Source of the DNA: Arthrobacter oryzae
GTDB taxonomy: Bacteria > Actinomycetota > Actinomycetes > Actinomycetales > Micrococcaceae
Assembly (NCBI RefSeq): GCF_003634095.1
Contig: NZ_RBIR01000001.1
Location: forward strand, 496,001-560,000
Direction of reading: 5' to 3'
DNA length: 64,000 bases
The notes under the pieces are model-generated. The model did no database searches, was not told the origin of the DNA, and was given only the letters and a program-made list of their open reading frames with translations. Position numbers and translations under genes: made by a program. This document shows positions 25,077-33,921 of this stretch, in pieces (positions within the stretch are counted from its first letter, which is position 1; the number at the start of each line of letters is the position of its first letter).

Positions 25077-26767
25077 GCGCCGGATCAGTACCGCTGGCTG
25101 CTCCGGACCGCCCTGTTAACGGTGTTGCACTCGCCATTGTGATCCTTCTTTTCGTCCTGGTGGCGGTTCTCGGGTTCTTTGCCGCGCGGTGGCGCCGCGG
25201 GGAGGCGACCGGGCTGCACAGCCTCGACGAGTGGGGCCTAGGGGGCCGGGGGTTCGGGACCTGGGTGACCTGGTTCCTGCTCGGCGGCGACCTCTATACG
25301 GCGTACACCTTTGTCGCCGTTCCGGCGGCAATGTGGGCCACCGGAGCCGTGACCGGCTTCTTCGCGGTTCCGTACACGATTGTTTTGTACCCGATTGTGT
25401 TCCTGCTGATGAGCCGGTTGTGGTCGGTCTCGCACCGGCATGGGTTCGTCACGCCGGCGGACTTCATTGGCGGCCGTTATGGCAGCAGGGCGCTTACCCT
25501 GGCCGTGGCGGTCACCGGGATCGTCGCGACCATGCCTTACATCGCATTGCAGCTAGTCGGTATCAAGGCCGTGCTCACGGTGTTGGGCGTGGGCAGTGCG
25601 GGGAACGTGCTGCTGACTGACCTGCCGCTGATCCTCGCCTTCGTGGTGCTGGCCGCCTATACCTACACGTCCGGCCTGCGGGCTCCGGCCCTGATCGCCG
25701 TGGTGAAAGATCTGCTGATCTATCTGGCAGTGATCGTCGCCGTGATTTACCTGCCGATCAAGTTCGGCGGCTGGGGCAATATTTTCGACTCCGCCGAGAC
25801 GAAAATGGGTACGGTCAACCCGGCTACCGGCAAACCCACCGGGATTTTCATTCCCGGCGCCGCCAGCTACTCCGCCTACTGGACGCTGGCTCTGGGCTCG
25901 GCCCTGGCGCTGTTCATGTATCCGCACTCCATCACGGGAGTCCTGGCGACCAAGAGCAGGAACACGATCCGGAGGAACGCGGCCGTGCTGCCGCTGTACT
26001 CATTGATGCTGGGGTTCTTGGCGCTGCTGGGCTACGCGGCCATCTACGCGGGGACCAAGCCCATCGACCTGAACGGCGCAGTGAACCCGCAGCTGGTGGT
26101 GCCGCAACTGTTCCTGGACTATTTCCCGGCGTGGTTTGCCGGTATAGCCCTGGCTGCCATCGCCATCGGTGCCCTGGTCCCGGCCGCGATCATGTCAATC
26201 GCCGCAGCGAACCTGTTCACCCGCAACATCTATCGCGATCTGGTCAGGCCCGAAGCCACACCCCGGCAGGAAGCACAGGTCTCCAAGATCGCCTCGCTCG
26301 TGGTGAAATTCGGCGCACTGATTTTCGTCATTGCCATGGACCAGTCGGCAGCAATCAACATGCAGCTCCTCGGCGGCATCTGGATTCTGCAGACCTTCCC
26401 GGCGATTGTGGGAGGGCTCTACACACGGTGGTTCCACCGGTGGGCCCTCTTCGGCGGCTGGGCGGCCGGAATTATCTACGGGACCGTCGCGGCCTATAAC
26501 GTCGTCAACCCGGTCACGAAAGCCAACTTCGGCGGCTCCATCGCCGCCATCCCGGGCACCAATATTCAGGTCTACATCGCTGTTGTGGCGTTTGCGATAA
26601 ACCTCATCGTTGCCGCCATCCTGTCTCTGCTCTTCCGCGCCATCAAGCTCCCTGACGGGCAGGACATCACCCGTGCGTCGGACTACGGGGCAGACGAGAA
26701 CGATCCGAAGGTGGCCCAGATCCAGCGCGAACTCCCTATCGCCGAGCCCGGAGGTCCCACATACTGA
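25073..26767 (+). CDS. Sodium:solute symporter, MctP-like monocarboxylate permease
   Basis: A 564-residue protein with about 13 membrane segments. It shows the SSS family pattern: L-D-E-W-G-L-G-G-R-G-F-G in the first loop, F-G-T-W-V-T-W-F-L-L-G-G-D-L-Y-T-A-Y in segment 2, and G-R-Y-G-S-R near residue 140. With the DUF3311 partner encoded upstream, it fits MctP-type carriers of lactate, pyruvate and other monocarboxylates. It could serve the same carboxylate regulon as the CitAB-like system upstream. Overlap of ATGA with DUF3311 implies coupled translation. Confidence 0.87.
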   Translation: MSAGSVPLAAPDRPVNGVALAIVILLFVLVAVLGFFAARWRRGEATGLHSLDEWGLGGRGFGTWVTWFLLGGDLYTAYTFVAVPAAMWATGAVTGFFAVPYTIVLYPIVFLLMSRLWSVSHRHGFVTPADFIGGRYGSRALTLAVAVTGIVATMPYIALQLVGIKAVLTVLGVGSAGNVLLTDLPLILAFVVLAAYTYTSGLRAPALIAVVKDLLIYLAVIVAVIYLPIKFGGWGNIFDSAETKMGTVNPATGKPTGIFIPGAASYSAYWTLALGSALALFMYPHSITGVLATKSRNTIRRNAAVLPLYSLMLGFLALLGYAAIYAGTKPIDLNGAVNPQLVVPQLFLDYFPAWFAGIALAAIAIGALVPAAIMSIAAANLFTRNIYRDLVRPEATPRQEAQVSKIASLVVKFGALIFVIAMDQSAAINMQLLGGIWILQTFPAIVGGLYTRWFHRWALFGGWAAGIIYGTVAAYNVVNPVTKANFGGSIAAIPGTNIQVYIAVVAFAINLIVAAILSLLFRAIKLPDGQDITRASDYGADENDPKVAQIQRELPIAEPGGPTY

Positions 26768-26834
26768 TCACGCAGGATGATGTCCGGCACGGACGGGGCA
26801 AGCCCGAACTTTTTGGCAAGCGAACGGAATTCCG

Positions 26835-27491
26835 GTGAGCGGACTTGTGGACAACATCTTGAACGTCAGCCCGCTGCTGGCGCTGCTCATCGTGGGCCTG
26901 CTGGTCTTCGCCGAGGATGCCCTCTTTATCGGCTTCGTAATTCCCGGCGAGACCGCCGCTGTCCTTGGCGGGGTGGTGGCCAGCCGCGGGAACGTGCCCG
27001 TGTGGGCGATGATGGTCCTGGTTGTACTCGCCGCGGTCATTGGGGACACGGTCGGCTACGAGGTCGGCAAACACTTCGGGTCCAAATTCCTGAACCTGAG
27101 CGCCCTGAGCAAACGCCAGGCCAAACTGCAGAAGGCGCAGGACTTTCTGCGCCGCCGCGGCGGCATGGCCGTCTTCCTGGGGCGGTTTGTTGCGTTTTTC
27201 CGCGCCGTCATGCCAGCCCTGGCCGGTACCTCGCGCATGCACTACCCGAAATTTCTGGCCTTCAACTTCGCCGGCGGGCTGGTGTGGGGCGCCGGTTGTG
27301 TCCTGCTCGGATACCTGGCCGGGAATTCCTACGAGGCGGTCGCCAAGACCGTGGGACGCGACGTTACCGCCGTCGTGGTGGTGGCCGTGGTGATTGCCGT
27401 GATCATCTGGCGTATCCGCAGGGCCCGCGTCGAACGCAGTGCCGGCGGCGCGCCTCATACTGGCCCCGCCGACGACAGGACGGAACCCTGA
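26835..27491 (+). CDS. DedA family membrane protein
   Basis: A 218-residue membrane protein, GTG start at 26835. The DedA (SNARE-associated) pattern is clear: F-A-E-D-A-L-F-I-G-F-V-I-P-G-E near residue 28, G-D-T-V-G-Y-E-V-G near 75, and R-F-V-A-F-F-R-A-V-M-P-A-L-A-G near 120 which contains the conserved Arg-Pro-Gly region. DedA proteins are now seen as lipid (undecaprenyl phosphate or phospholipid) flippases, and they also affect proton homeostasis. It starts 67 bp past the symporter and could be expressed from the same transcript. Confidence 0.9.
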   Translation: MSGLVDNILNVSPLLALLIVGLLVFAEDALFIGFVIPGETAAVLGGVVASRGNVPVWAMMVLVVLAAVIGDTVGYEVGKHFGSKFLNLSALSKRQAKLQKAQDFLRRRGGMAVFLGRFVAFFRAVMPALAGTSRMHYPKFLAFNFAGGLVWGAGCVLLGYLAGNSYEAVAKTVGRDVTAVVVVAVVIAVIIWRIRRARVERSAGGAPHTGPADDRTEP

Positions 27492-27643
27492 GACGAGGCA
27501 ACCGGTGTCCCGCGGGCGGGAGAATCCCCGCCACGGGATCTCTGCGCACATGACGGCGGGGCTGTCATGTGCGGGGAAACGCCGGCAATGGTGTACGTTG
27601 GCTACCCGTCAGAACAAAAACATTAGGAATGAGAGTCACCGCA

Positions 27644-27946
27644 GTGGCAACCGATTACGACGAAGTCCGATCCGACGTCAAGGAGTCGCAGGACCATTCC
27701 CTGCAGGCGCTGCAATCCGCCAACGCCCCGGATGCCCGCAGCGTTGTCCGTGAGCTGGATGAAGCCGACGCGTTTGATGACGCCCTCGTCCCCGGCGGGG
27801 AATTCGTCTCCGAGGAGCTCGTCGTACAGGTCATCCCGCAGGCGCAGGACGAGTTCACCTGCTACTCGTGCTTCCTGGTTCGGCACCGTTCTCAGCTGGC
27901 GCGGGAGAAGAACGGCCACGCATACTGCATCGACTGTGAGGGCTAG
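27644..27946 (+). CDS. DUF4193 zinc-ribbon protein
   Basis: A 100-residue acidic protein typical of DUF4193 in actinobacteria. The start is set at the GTG giving M-A-T-D-Y-D-E, which is the conserved opening of the family; an ATG five codons upstream is less likely. The C-terminal part holds two cysteine pairs, F-T-C-Y-S-C-F-L-V and Y-C-I-D-C-E, around H-R-S-Q-L-A-R-E-K-N-G, likely a zinc ribbon. In other actinomycetes the gene sits near ppgk, dut and SigA. Its function is unknown; a link to transcription is guessed from this context. Confidence 0.88.
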   Translation: MATDYDEVRSDVKESQDHSLQALQSANAPDARSVVRELDEADAFDDALVPGGEFVSEELVVQVIPQAQDEFTCYSCFLVRHRSQLAREKNGHAYCIDCEG

Positions 27947-28031
27947 CACAGTGACCTCCCGCGTGTCCGGCGCCGGCGCGCTGCCGCGCAGCCCGCGGTA
28001 CACAAGCGCCCAGGGCGGGTCCGCCTAATCC

Positions 28032-28784
28032 ATGCTCCGCGTGAAACGCCTTGCTGTGCTCGGTCTGTTCGCGTTCTGCGTTATCACCGGGTTCTTGTTT
28101 TGGGCACTCCATCTGTCCGGTGGGGGTGCCGACGGCGCCCGGCCTGCGCCCCCGCGTGCGGAGGCGAAACTTCAAACGCTGTCCACTGGCATCACTTCCG
28201 CCGTAAACGTCACGCGGAGCGCTGATGCGCAGTGGCTCACCCGTGCCTCAGCGCGGACCGGCATCCCTGCCCGCGCACTGGAGGCTTACGTTGCGGCGGC
28301 CGGTATGGCCAACGAATCTGCTCCCGCATGCCGGATCGGCTGGAATACGGTGGCGGCCGTCGGCTTCGTTGAATCCGGTCACGGAACCTTCGGTGGTGGA
28401 AAGCTGTCAGCCACGGGCCAGGCGAGCGGGCCGATTGTCGGGCCGAGCCTGAACGGCGACGGCTTCGCCGCGGTCGCGGACACCGATGCCGGGGCACTGG
28501 ATGGGGATGCGCACTGGGACCACGCCGTCGGGCCGATGCAATTCATTCCGTCCACCTGGCGGCTTTACGGGCGGGACGGGAACGGAGACGGGAAGGCCGA
28601 CCCCTTCAACATTGACGACGCCGCGCTGACCGCCGCCTCGTACCTGTGCGCCCACGGCCGTGATCTGATCACCGCAGACGGCTGGACCGACGCCATCTTC
28701 TCCTACAACCAGTCTGATTCGTACGTGGAGCATGTCCGTGACCGCGCCGTCGCCTACGCGGCACAGGCGGGTCCGCCAGGGTAA
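28032..28784 (+). CDS. Lytic murein transglycosylase (MltB-like)
   Basis: A 250-residue secreted or membrane-anchored protein with an N-terminal signal anchor (about 8-28). The catalytic domain carries V-G-F-V-E-S-G-H-G with the likely acid/base Glu, then G-P-M-Q-F-I-P-S-T-W and D-P-F-N-I-D-D-A-A, the motifs of the SLT_2/MltB fold. It cleaves peptidoglycan glycan strands by forming 1,6-anhydromuramic acid. A region R-D-G-N-G-D-G-K-A-D-P-F could bind calcium, as seen in related actinobacterial enzymes. It stands alone after the DUF4193 gene. Confidence 0.9.
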   Translation: MLRVKRLAVLGLFAFCVITGFLFWALHLSGGGADGARPAPPRAEAKLQTLSTGITSAVNVTRSADAQWLTRASARTGIPARALEAYVAAAGMANESAPACRIGWNTVAAVGFVESGHGTFGGGKLSATGQASGPIVGPSLNGDGFAAVADTDAGALDGDAHWDHAVGPMQFIPSTWRLYGRDGNGDGKADPFNIDDAALTAASYLCAHGRDLITADGWTDAIFSYNQSDSYVEHVRDRAVAYAAQAGPPG

Positions 28785-28869
28785 TCCACGGTGGTCCCGG
28801 TCAGGCGGACCCTCCCTCGGGTGACCGCGCTCCAACGTCGGGTTCGGAATCCGCCGGTGGGGGAGCGGG

Positions 28870-29790
28870 TCACCCTGCGGGCGGTATTGCGTCCGGCTTG
28901 GTGCGACGGGCCAGCGCAATCGCGCCGGCATTCGTGGCGACCACCAGGCTTATGCCCAGCCATTCGTGCGGGGCGAGGATCTGCCCCAGCACGATCATTC
29001 CGGAAAGGGCCGCGAGAAGGGGGTTGATGCTCATGAACACACCGAAGAAGGCCGGGCGGACGCGGCGGAGGGCAACAAGGTCCGCGGCGTAGGGGATGAC
29101 AGAGCAAAGCACGCCGGCAAGGACCGAAAACAGGATTGCCGGGCCGGTCAGCGACCCTTGCAGAGCGACGAAGGCGGCCACCGGCAAGTAGAGCACCATG
29201 GAGACCAAGGTTGCGGCCGCCGGTCCCTGGAGGCCGGGCAGCCGTTGGCCGACCACCCGGTTGAGCACGATGTAGGCCGCCCAGCAGCCAGCTCCGGCAA
29301 CGGCGATGCCGATGCCGAGGTAGTCGCTGGACGGTCCTGGCAGCACCAGAACGTACACGCCGGCGCCGGCACTCAGCGCGCAGAGCAGATCCAGCTTTGA
29401 TCCGGAGCGAAAAAGGGCGATGGCCAGCGGACCAAGAAATTCCAGCGTCACGGCCAGGCCAAGTCCAATGCGCTGAATCGCGACGTAGAGGCATATGTTC
29501 ATCAACGCGATCGTTCCGCCCAAGAGAAGCGCGGGCCACCACTGTCTCCAGGTGAAGCGATGGACGGGCGGCCGGGCGGCGGAGACGAGCACGGCCGCGG
29601 CCACGAGTTGCCGCACGGCGACCACCCCCGCAGGGCCGAGCACCGGAAACGCGAGGGCCCCGAGGCCCGCGCCGATCTGATTGCTGATCCCGCTGCCAGT
29701 CATGGTCAACAGCCCGCCAAGAACTCCGGGCGGGGACTGAGCCGGCTGGCGGCGGTCTTGGCCGAAGCCGTCCTCTGCAGATGCCTCCAT
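28870..29790 (-). CDS. EamA (RhtA-like) DMT exporter
   Basis: A 306-residue protein with ten membrane segments made from two EamA repeats, of the RhtA type that exports amino acids such as threonine and homoserine. The first repeat has Q-I-G-A-G-L-G-A-L-A-F-P and the second E-W-L-G-I-S-L-V. It is divergent from the LysR gene at 29860, with about 70 bases between the starts, the usual arrangement of an amino acid exporter and its regulator. Substrate is inferred from family only. Confidence 0.87.
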   Translation of the reverse strand: MEASAEDGFGQDRRQPAQSPPGVLGGLLTMTGSGISNQIGAGLGALAFPVLGPAGVVAVRQLVAAAVLVSAARPPVHRFTWRQWWPALLLGGTIALMNICLYVAIQRIGLGLAVTLEFLGPLAIALFRSGSKLDLLCALSAGAGVYVLVLPGPSSDYLGIGIAVAGAGCWAAYIVLNRVVGQRLPGLQGPAAATLVSMVLYLPVAAFVALQGSLTGPAILFSVLAGVLCSVIPYAADLVALRRVRPAFFGVFMSINPLLAALSGMIVLGQILAPHEWLGISLVVATNAGAIALARRTKPDAIPPAG

Positions 29791-29859
29791 GGTTCACAGT
29801 GTGGGGCCAATTTCCGTCACCAATAAATGCCTCCGCCGATCCTTCTATACGATGACCGT

Positions 29860-30726
29860 ATGAATCTTGAGCTGCGCCATCTCCGGGCACTCGTCGCCGT
29901 CGACGAGGCCCGGACCTTCACCGACGCAGCCATCAGTTTGGGCACATCGCAGGCAGGTGTCTCCCGTGCTGTCGCCGCCCTGGAGAGCACTCTGGGGGTC
30001 CGTGTTTTTCAGCGGACCACGCGCAGCGTGACCCCGACCGCAGCCGGGCAGCGGATTATCGAACATGCACGGCGGGTCCTGAACGAGGCCAAGCTGCTGG
30101 AAGAGGCCGCCAGGGATCACGCCGGCGAGCTCAGGGTCGGCTACGCCTGGTCAGCGCTCGGCAGCCGAACCATAGCCCTGCAGCGCCGCTGGGAGGAGGT
30201 GAACCCGGGGGTGCAACTCATCTGGGTTCAGTCGAACTCGGCGGCTGCCGGTCTCGCCGACGGGTCGGTGGATCTTGCCGTCGTCCGGCGCCGCCTCCAT
30301 GACCCCCGCTTCACTGAGTCGCCGATCGGAACGGAGCGCCGCTACGCCGCGGTGGCTGCGACCGATCCGCTGGCGCGACGCCGATTCCTGCGGATGGCGG
30401 ATTTTGCCGGGCGTACAGTCGCCGTCGACAGCCGGACCGGAACCACGGTTGAGGATCTGTGGGGGCCCGAGGCAAAGCCGTCGTCCCTGCGTCCAATCCA
30501 GGGCGTGGACGATTGGCTGACGCTGATTTCCACGGGTAAGGCCATGGGCATGTCCTCCGAAGCCACCGCGACACAGTACCCACGTCCCGGGGTCGCCTAC
30601 AGGCAGGTGCGGGACGCACCCCCGATACCGGTCTTTTTGGCGTCCTGGAAGGATGACCCGTCAGTTCTCCTGGCGGATTTCGCGCGTCTGGCCCGGGACG
30701 TATTTGCGTCCCCGCCCCCGCTTTAG
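29860..30726 (+). CDS. LysR family transcriptional regulator
   Basis: A 288-residue LysR regulator. The N-terminal helix-turn-helix (L-R-H-L-R-A-L-V-A-V then T-S-Q-A-G-V-S-R-A-V-A-A-L-E) is canonical, and the rest is the two-lobe effector domain. I place the start at the ATG at 29860 giving M-N-L-E-L-R-H-L, the standard opening, rather than an upstream in-frame start. It is divergent from the EamA exporter and probably activates or represses it. A TATACGAT sequence at 29846-29853 could be a -10 element. Confidence 0.9.
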   Translation: MNLELRHLRALVAVDEARTFTDAAISLGTSQAGVSRAVAALESTLGVRVFQRTTRSVTPTAAGQRIIEHARRVLNEAKLLEEAARDHAGELRVGYAWSALGSRTIALQRRWEEVNPGVQLIWVQSNSAAAGLADGSVDLAVVRRRLHDPRFTESPIGTERRYAAVAATDPLARRRFLRMADFAGRTVAVDSRTGTTVEDLWGPEAKPSSLRPIQGVDDWLTLISTGKAMGMSSEATATQYPRPGVAYRQVRDAPPIPVFLASWKDDPSVLLADFARLARDVFASPPPL

Positions 30727-30800
30727 TCCCGTCAGCCGGAGCCCTCGGCATCGAAGGCGTTCCGGTCGCCCGGCCGGCCTCGTTCTGTGCCGGCTGCCGG

Positions 30801-31622
30801 CTACTGGTCCGCTTCGGGGTGCTCACGGTTCCCCGGGATGCGCGAGGGCAGACCTGGGGCCGCGCCGTACCGGCGCAGCCGGCCCGGCCCGGCATTCGGG
30901 CTGCCGGACCCGGCCGGCACATCCGCGCCGGGGTTGCTGCCCGTCATGCCCTGGGCCTCGCTGTAAGTCTGCAGGCCGCCGTCGCGCTGGTAGTGGCGGT
31001 AAAGCCGGTCCTGCTCGTCAGGTTCGAGTCCGCCCTCGGGCTCGATGCGGGGCGCGTCCTTGACGAGGGCTTTGTTGTACGGGATGACGAGGTTCGAGCC
31101 GTCGATCCGTGCACCGTCCAGCGGGAAAAAGGATTCATGGCTGCCGAAGAGGCCGGTGGCCACGGTCGCCCAGCTTGGCCGGTCTGTCGCATCGTCCACG
31201 TAGATCTGGCCGATGCCGCCGATCGTGTCGCCGTCGACGCTGATGACATTGCCCTTGCTCTGGATCAGGCCATCAATATCTTCCCTGTTCAGCATGACCG
31301 TAGTTCCTTGGATTCCGTAGGGTGGATTCCGGGTGCCGGCCGCCGCCGTCGGCTCATTGCCGGGCGTCGGAGCCGACGCCGGGGTCTCAAGATCCAGGGC
31401 GGCTTCCGTGTTCTCGCCGGCCGGCCGATTCCAGGTCGCGACGATGCTGACCCCGCCCCCGTCATCTCGTTCCGTGGCGACGGTGATCTCCTCAGGAGGC
31501 GCTCCCATCCGCAGGAGCTCGTCCCGGAAGCTGGCCACGAGCGAGGACAGTGTGTCCTCGGTCCATTCTCCTGGCCGGACTCTGGTGGAAATTTCAACAG
31601 GCTCTGGCTGATCAAGCGTCAC
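30801..31622 (-). CDS. PRC-barrel protein with N-terminal extension
   Basis: A 273-residue protein. A PRC-barrel domain begins at about residue 110 (M-L-N-R-E-D-I-D-G-L, then D-T-I-G-G-I-G-Q-I-Y-V-D-D) and ends near 205. The N-terminal 100 residues hold an alpha/beta segment with F-R-D-E-L-L-R-M-G-A-P-P-E-E and are joined by a proline-rich linker. The C-terminal tail is disordered. GTG at 31622 has GGAGG 8 bases upstream. An internal ATG at 31295 with AAGGAA before it could yield the PRC-barrel part alone. PRC-barrel proteins of this kind are linked to stress or RNA processing, but the role here is unknown. Confidence 0.75.
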   Translation of the reverse strand: MTLDQPEPVEISTRVRPGEWTEDTLSSLVASFRDELLRMGAPPEEITVATERDDGGGVSIVATWNRPAGENTEAALDLETPASAPTPGNEPTAAAGTRNPPYGIQGTTVMLNREDIDGLIQSKGNVISVDGDTIGGIGQIYVDDATDRPSWATVATGLFGSHESFFPLDGARIDGSNLVIPYNKALVKDAPRIEPEGGLEPDEQDRLYRHYQRDGGLQTYSEAQGMTGSNPGADVPAGSGSPNAGPGRLRRYGAAPGLPSRIPGNREHPEADQ

Positions 31623-31811
31623 CGAAGTGACCTCCTTGTCGAGATAGCGGCAGCCGGGCTGCTCCTTTGTCCAGAGGCCGGACGTGACGACCTGAGGGCG
31701 AGGCGGCCGCTGATAGGCCGTGCCCTGCACGTGCCGTTCAGGTCTTTCAGGCGACCCCGCCAGTACATCCTGAAGCGAGAGCCAGGAAGCGGTGCCGCCG
31801 TGCCGCTCGTT

Positions 31812-32075
31812 CTAGGCGGACGGCGCGGCTGGCGGCACCGGGCGACCGACCGGCGAGGCGTCGGACATGGATCTGATGAAAGCCTGGTCCTGTGGCGAAA
31901 GCGGCAGTTGGCCGTTCCGATCCACTCCCGCCGGGCCTTCCGGGTGGGCGTTTGCCTGTAGGACCAGCTCGGTCACGTTCCGTGGGAGGATCACCATGCC
32001 GGGATTGGCGCGGAGCCATTCTTGCGTCTTTGGACTCAGTTTGTTCCATGCGCGTTCGATTAATCCGCTGCTCAT
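31812..32075 (-). CDS. Small hypothetical protein
   Basis: An 87-residue protein with an ATG at 32075 and AGAGGAGG 5 bases before it, a near-perfect ribosome site. The N-terminal part has L-I-E-R-A-W-N-K-L-S-P-K-T-Q-E-W-L and looks helical, and the C-terminus is proline-rich. I do not recognise a family. It lies between the PRC-barrel and GlsB-type genes on the same strand and may belong to the same stress-related group. Confidence 0.6.
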   Translation of the reverse strand: MSSGLIERAWNKLSPKTQEWLRANPGMVILPRNVTELVLQANAHPEGPAGVDRNGQLPLSPQDQAFIRSMSDASPVGRPVPPAAPSA

Positions 32076-32118
32076 TGCGCCTCCTCTGCGGCTGTCTTTA
32101 TTGGCGGGATCGTCCCCC

Positions 32119-32158
32119 GCTAGGCCCTGCTACGCCCTGCTAGGCCCTGCTACGCCGG
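32119..32158. repeat. 20-bp tandem repeat at the 3' end of the GlsB-type gene
   Basis: TAGGCCCTGCTACGCCCTGC occurs at 32121-32140 and again, nearly complete, at 32141-32160. The second copy covers the stop codon of the GlsB-like gene, so the repeat creates a short 3' duplication just beyond the gene. Confidence 0.8.
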
Positions 32159-32406
32159 CCTGCAACCGCGCCGTAGATCACCAGGACGATGACGGCGCCG
32201 AGGATGGACAGGAGCCAGGTCCGCAGATCGAAGAAGTTGCCGAGGCCGCCGCCGAAGATCAGCGAGCCGATCCAGCCGCCGAGGATGGCGCCCACGACGC
32301 CCACGACGAGGGTGATCACCCAGCCGCCACCTTGCGTGCCGGGAAGAATTGCCTTGGCGATGGCCCCCGCGATGAGCCCGAGAATGAGAAACGCGAGAAT
32401 CCCCAT
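32140..32406 (-). CDS. GlsB/YeaQ/YmgE family membrane protein
   Basis: An 88-residue protein with three hydrophobic segments rich in glycine. It starts M-G-I-L-A-F-L-I-L-G-L-I-A-G-A-I-A-K, the standard opening of the YeaQ/GlsB transglycosylase-associated family, and ends in a basic tail A-G-R-R-S-R-A. These small proteins are induced by stress; their exact role is unresolved. AAGGAAGTACAGTC lies before the ATG and acts as ribosome site. It sits near Hsp20, consistent with a stress group. Confidence 0.85.
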   Translation of the reverse strand: MGILAFLILGLIAGAIAKAILPGTQGGGWVITLVVGVVGAILGGWIGSLIFGGGLGNFFDLRTWLLSILGAVIVLVIYGAVAGRRSRA

Positions 32407-32592
32407 GACTGTACTTCCTTTCGACGTACCGGCCGCTGGATGCGACCGTAACCATGATTCAATCAGCATGCTTAGTAACGCGCAATACCCGGCGCCGTAT
32501 GAATATCCGGGACTCCCGAGTGCGCCGCCGCACCCGCGCGCCCTCCCAGTGCCTGCCGGGATGCGGATGGGCGGCGGGCGCCCCTGCGGCCG

Positions 32593-33039
32593 TCAGGTCA
32601 CGTAGTTCTCTGGCGCATCCGGTGACTGATTGCGGCCGCGGCTGACGTGGACTTTCGTGGCGGGCCCGCCCGGGTGCTCCGGAAGCTGAACCCGGATTTC
32701 CAGGACGCCGTCGATGTAACTGGCCACAACAGTTTCAGGGTTCGCGCCCCAGGGCATCGGGACGCTTCGAGAAAATTCCCCATAGCGCACTTCGCTCCGA
32801 TAGCCGGGCAGATCCTTGACGTCCGGTTCCGTCCGCCGGGCGGTGATGTGCAGGGTCTCATCCGTGACGCTGATGTCTATGTCATGGTCCGGGTCGATGC
32901 CGGGGATATCGGTTCTGACGACCAAGGTGTTTCCGTCCCGGTACTCCTCGACTCGCAGACCGCCTTCCGCCTCGCCCTGCAGAAAGCGCCGGACCGGTTC
33001 GGGCACGTCAATGCCCGTGCGGCGGAAGAAATTTTCCAT
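32593..33039 (-). CDS. Hsp20/alpha-crystallin small heat-shock protein
   Basis: A 148-residue small heat-shock protein. The alpha-crystallin core spans about 30-130, with V-R-T-D-I-P-G-I-D near its start, I-T-A-R-R in the middle and the G-V-L-E-I-R-V-Q-L-P strand that carries the family G-V-L signature. It would bind unfolding proteins in the cytoplasm and hand them to DnaK/ClpB. The ATG at 33039 is preceded by AAAGGGGA. No HAIR or CIRCE element was recognised in the 200 bases upstream. Confidence 0.92.
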   Translation of the reverse strand: MENFFRRTGIDVPEPVRRFLQGEAEGGLRVEEYRDGNTLVVRTDIPGIDPDHDIDISVTDETLHITARRTEPDVKDLPGYRSEVRYGEFSRSVPMPWGANPETVVASYIDGVLEIRVQLPEHPGGPATKVHVSRGRNQSPDAPENYVT

Positions 33040-33245
33040 GAGTGTCCCCTTTGCTGATTGTGGCCCTGTCAGCCTGCCCCGGTATCACGTGGCGGGTTCC
33101 TATGGTGCCCGATGTTACAACTGCCGGGGTGGCCGCACCAGCGGTTGCGGCGCCGGGCAAGTGCAGCCGGCCAGCCGGCCAGCTGCCGTGAGCCGGCCGA
33201 CTCAGTCCTTGGCAGTGTCCGGCCCCCGCCAGGGGTCAGGGCAGA

Positions 33246-33839
33246 ATGATAAGCATGACCCTCACGACGTTCGCCCTCGTCCGCCACGGCCAGACGGATT
33301 GGAATGCGCAGCGCCGGCTGCAGGGCTCCACTGACATACCTCTCAACGACGTCGGCCGAGCGCAGGCGCGTGACGCCGTCGGCATTCTGTCCCGATATGA
33401 GTGGGATGTGATCGTGTCATCGCCTCTGTGCCGCGCCACGGAAACCGCCGACCTGATTGCCGCCGGGCTGGAGCTCCGGGTGACCCGGCGCGTGGCCGAG
33501 CTCACCGAGCGTCGCTTCGGAGCCGCCGAGGGGCTCCAGGACGGCGCGGAGCTGGACGCACTCCGCGTGCCCGGCGGATTCCGCGGCGCAGAAACCGAGG
33601 AGGAAGCGGCCAGCCGTGGGCTCGCGGCGCTGGAAGGGCTGGCTGAGGAATTCCGTGGCCGCCGCGTCCTGGTCATATCCCACGGTTCACTCCTCCGGCT
33701 CAGCCTCAATCGCGTCGCCGGCCGCCTCCTGGACCGCATCGACAACGCCGTGCTCAACCTGGCCCACCATCATGCAGTGAACGGCTGGCAGCTGGAATAC
33801 TTCAACGGCGAGCGCGTCATGGCGGACGCCCGGAGCTGA
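33246..33839 (+). CDS. Histidine phosphatase (phosphoglycerate mutase-like)
   Basis: A 197-residue histidine phosphatase. The phosphohistidine motif is L-V-R-H-G-Q-T-D-W-N (about residue 12), a second histidine is in V-I-S-H-G-S-L-L-R, and a glutamate lies in L-T-E-R-R-F-G. This is the small cobC/GpmB-like branch; substrates may be phosphosugars or phosphoglycerate-like compounds. The start is ATG 33246 or the next in-frame ATG at 33255; neither has a well-spaced ribosome site. It stands alone on the plus strand. Confidence 0.87.
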   Translation: MISMTLTTFALVRHGQTDWNAQRRLQGSTDIPLNDVGRAQARDAVGILSRYEWDVIVSSPLCRATETADLIAAGLELRVTRRVAELTERRFGAAEGLQDGAELDALRVPGGFRGAETEEEAASRGLAALEGLAEEFRGRRVLVISHGSLLRLSLNRVAGRLLDRIDNAVLNLAHHHAVNGWQLEYFNGERVMADARS

Positions 33840-33921
33840 TGGGTGGCGGATGCGGTCAGGCGTCCCGGTGCCTTACTGCCGTGAGGGCGCCGGCCTAATT
33901 CAGTGGCGCCGCGTGGCCAGC

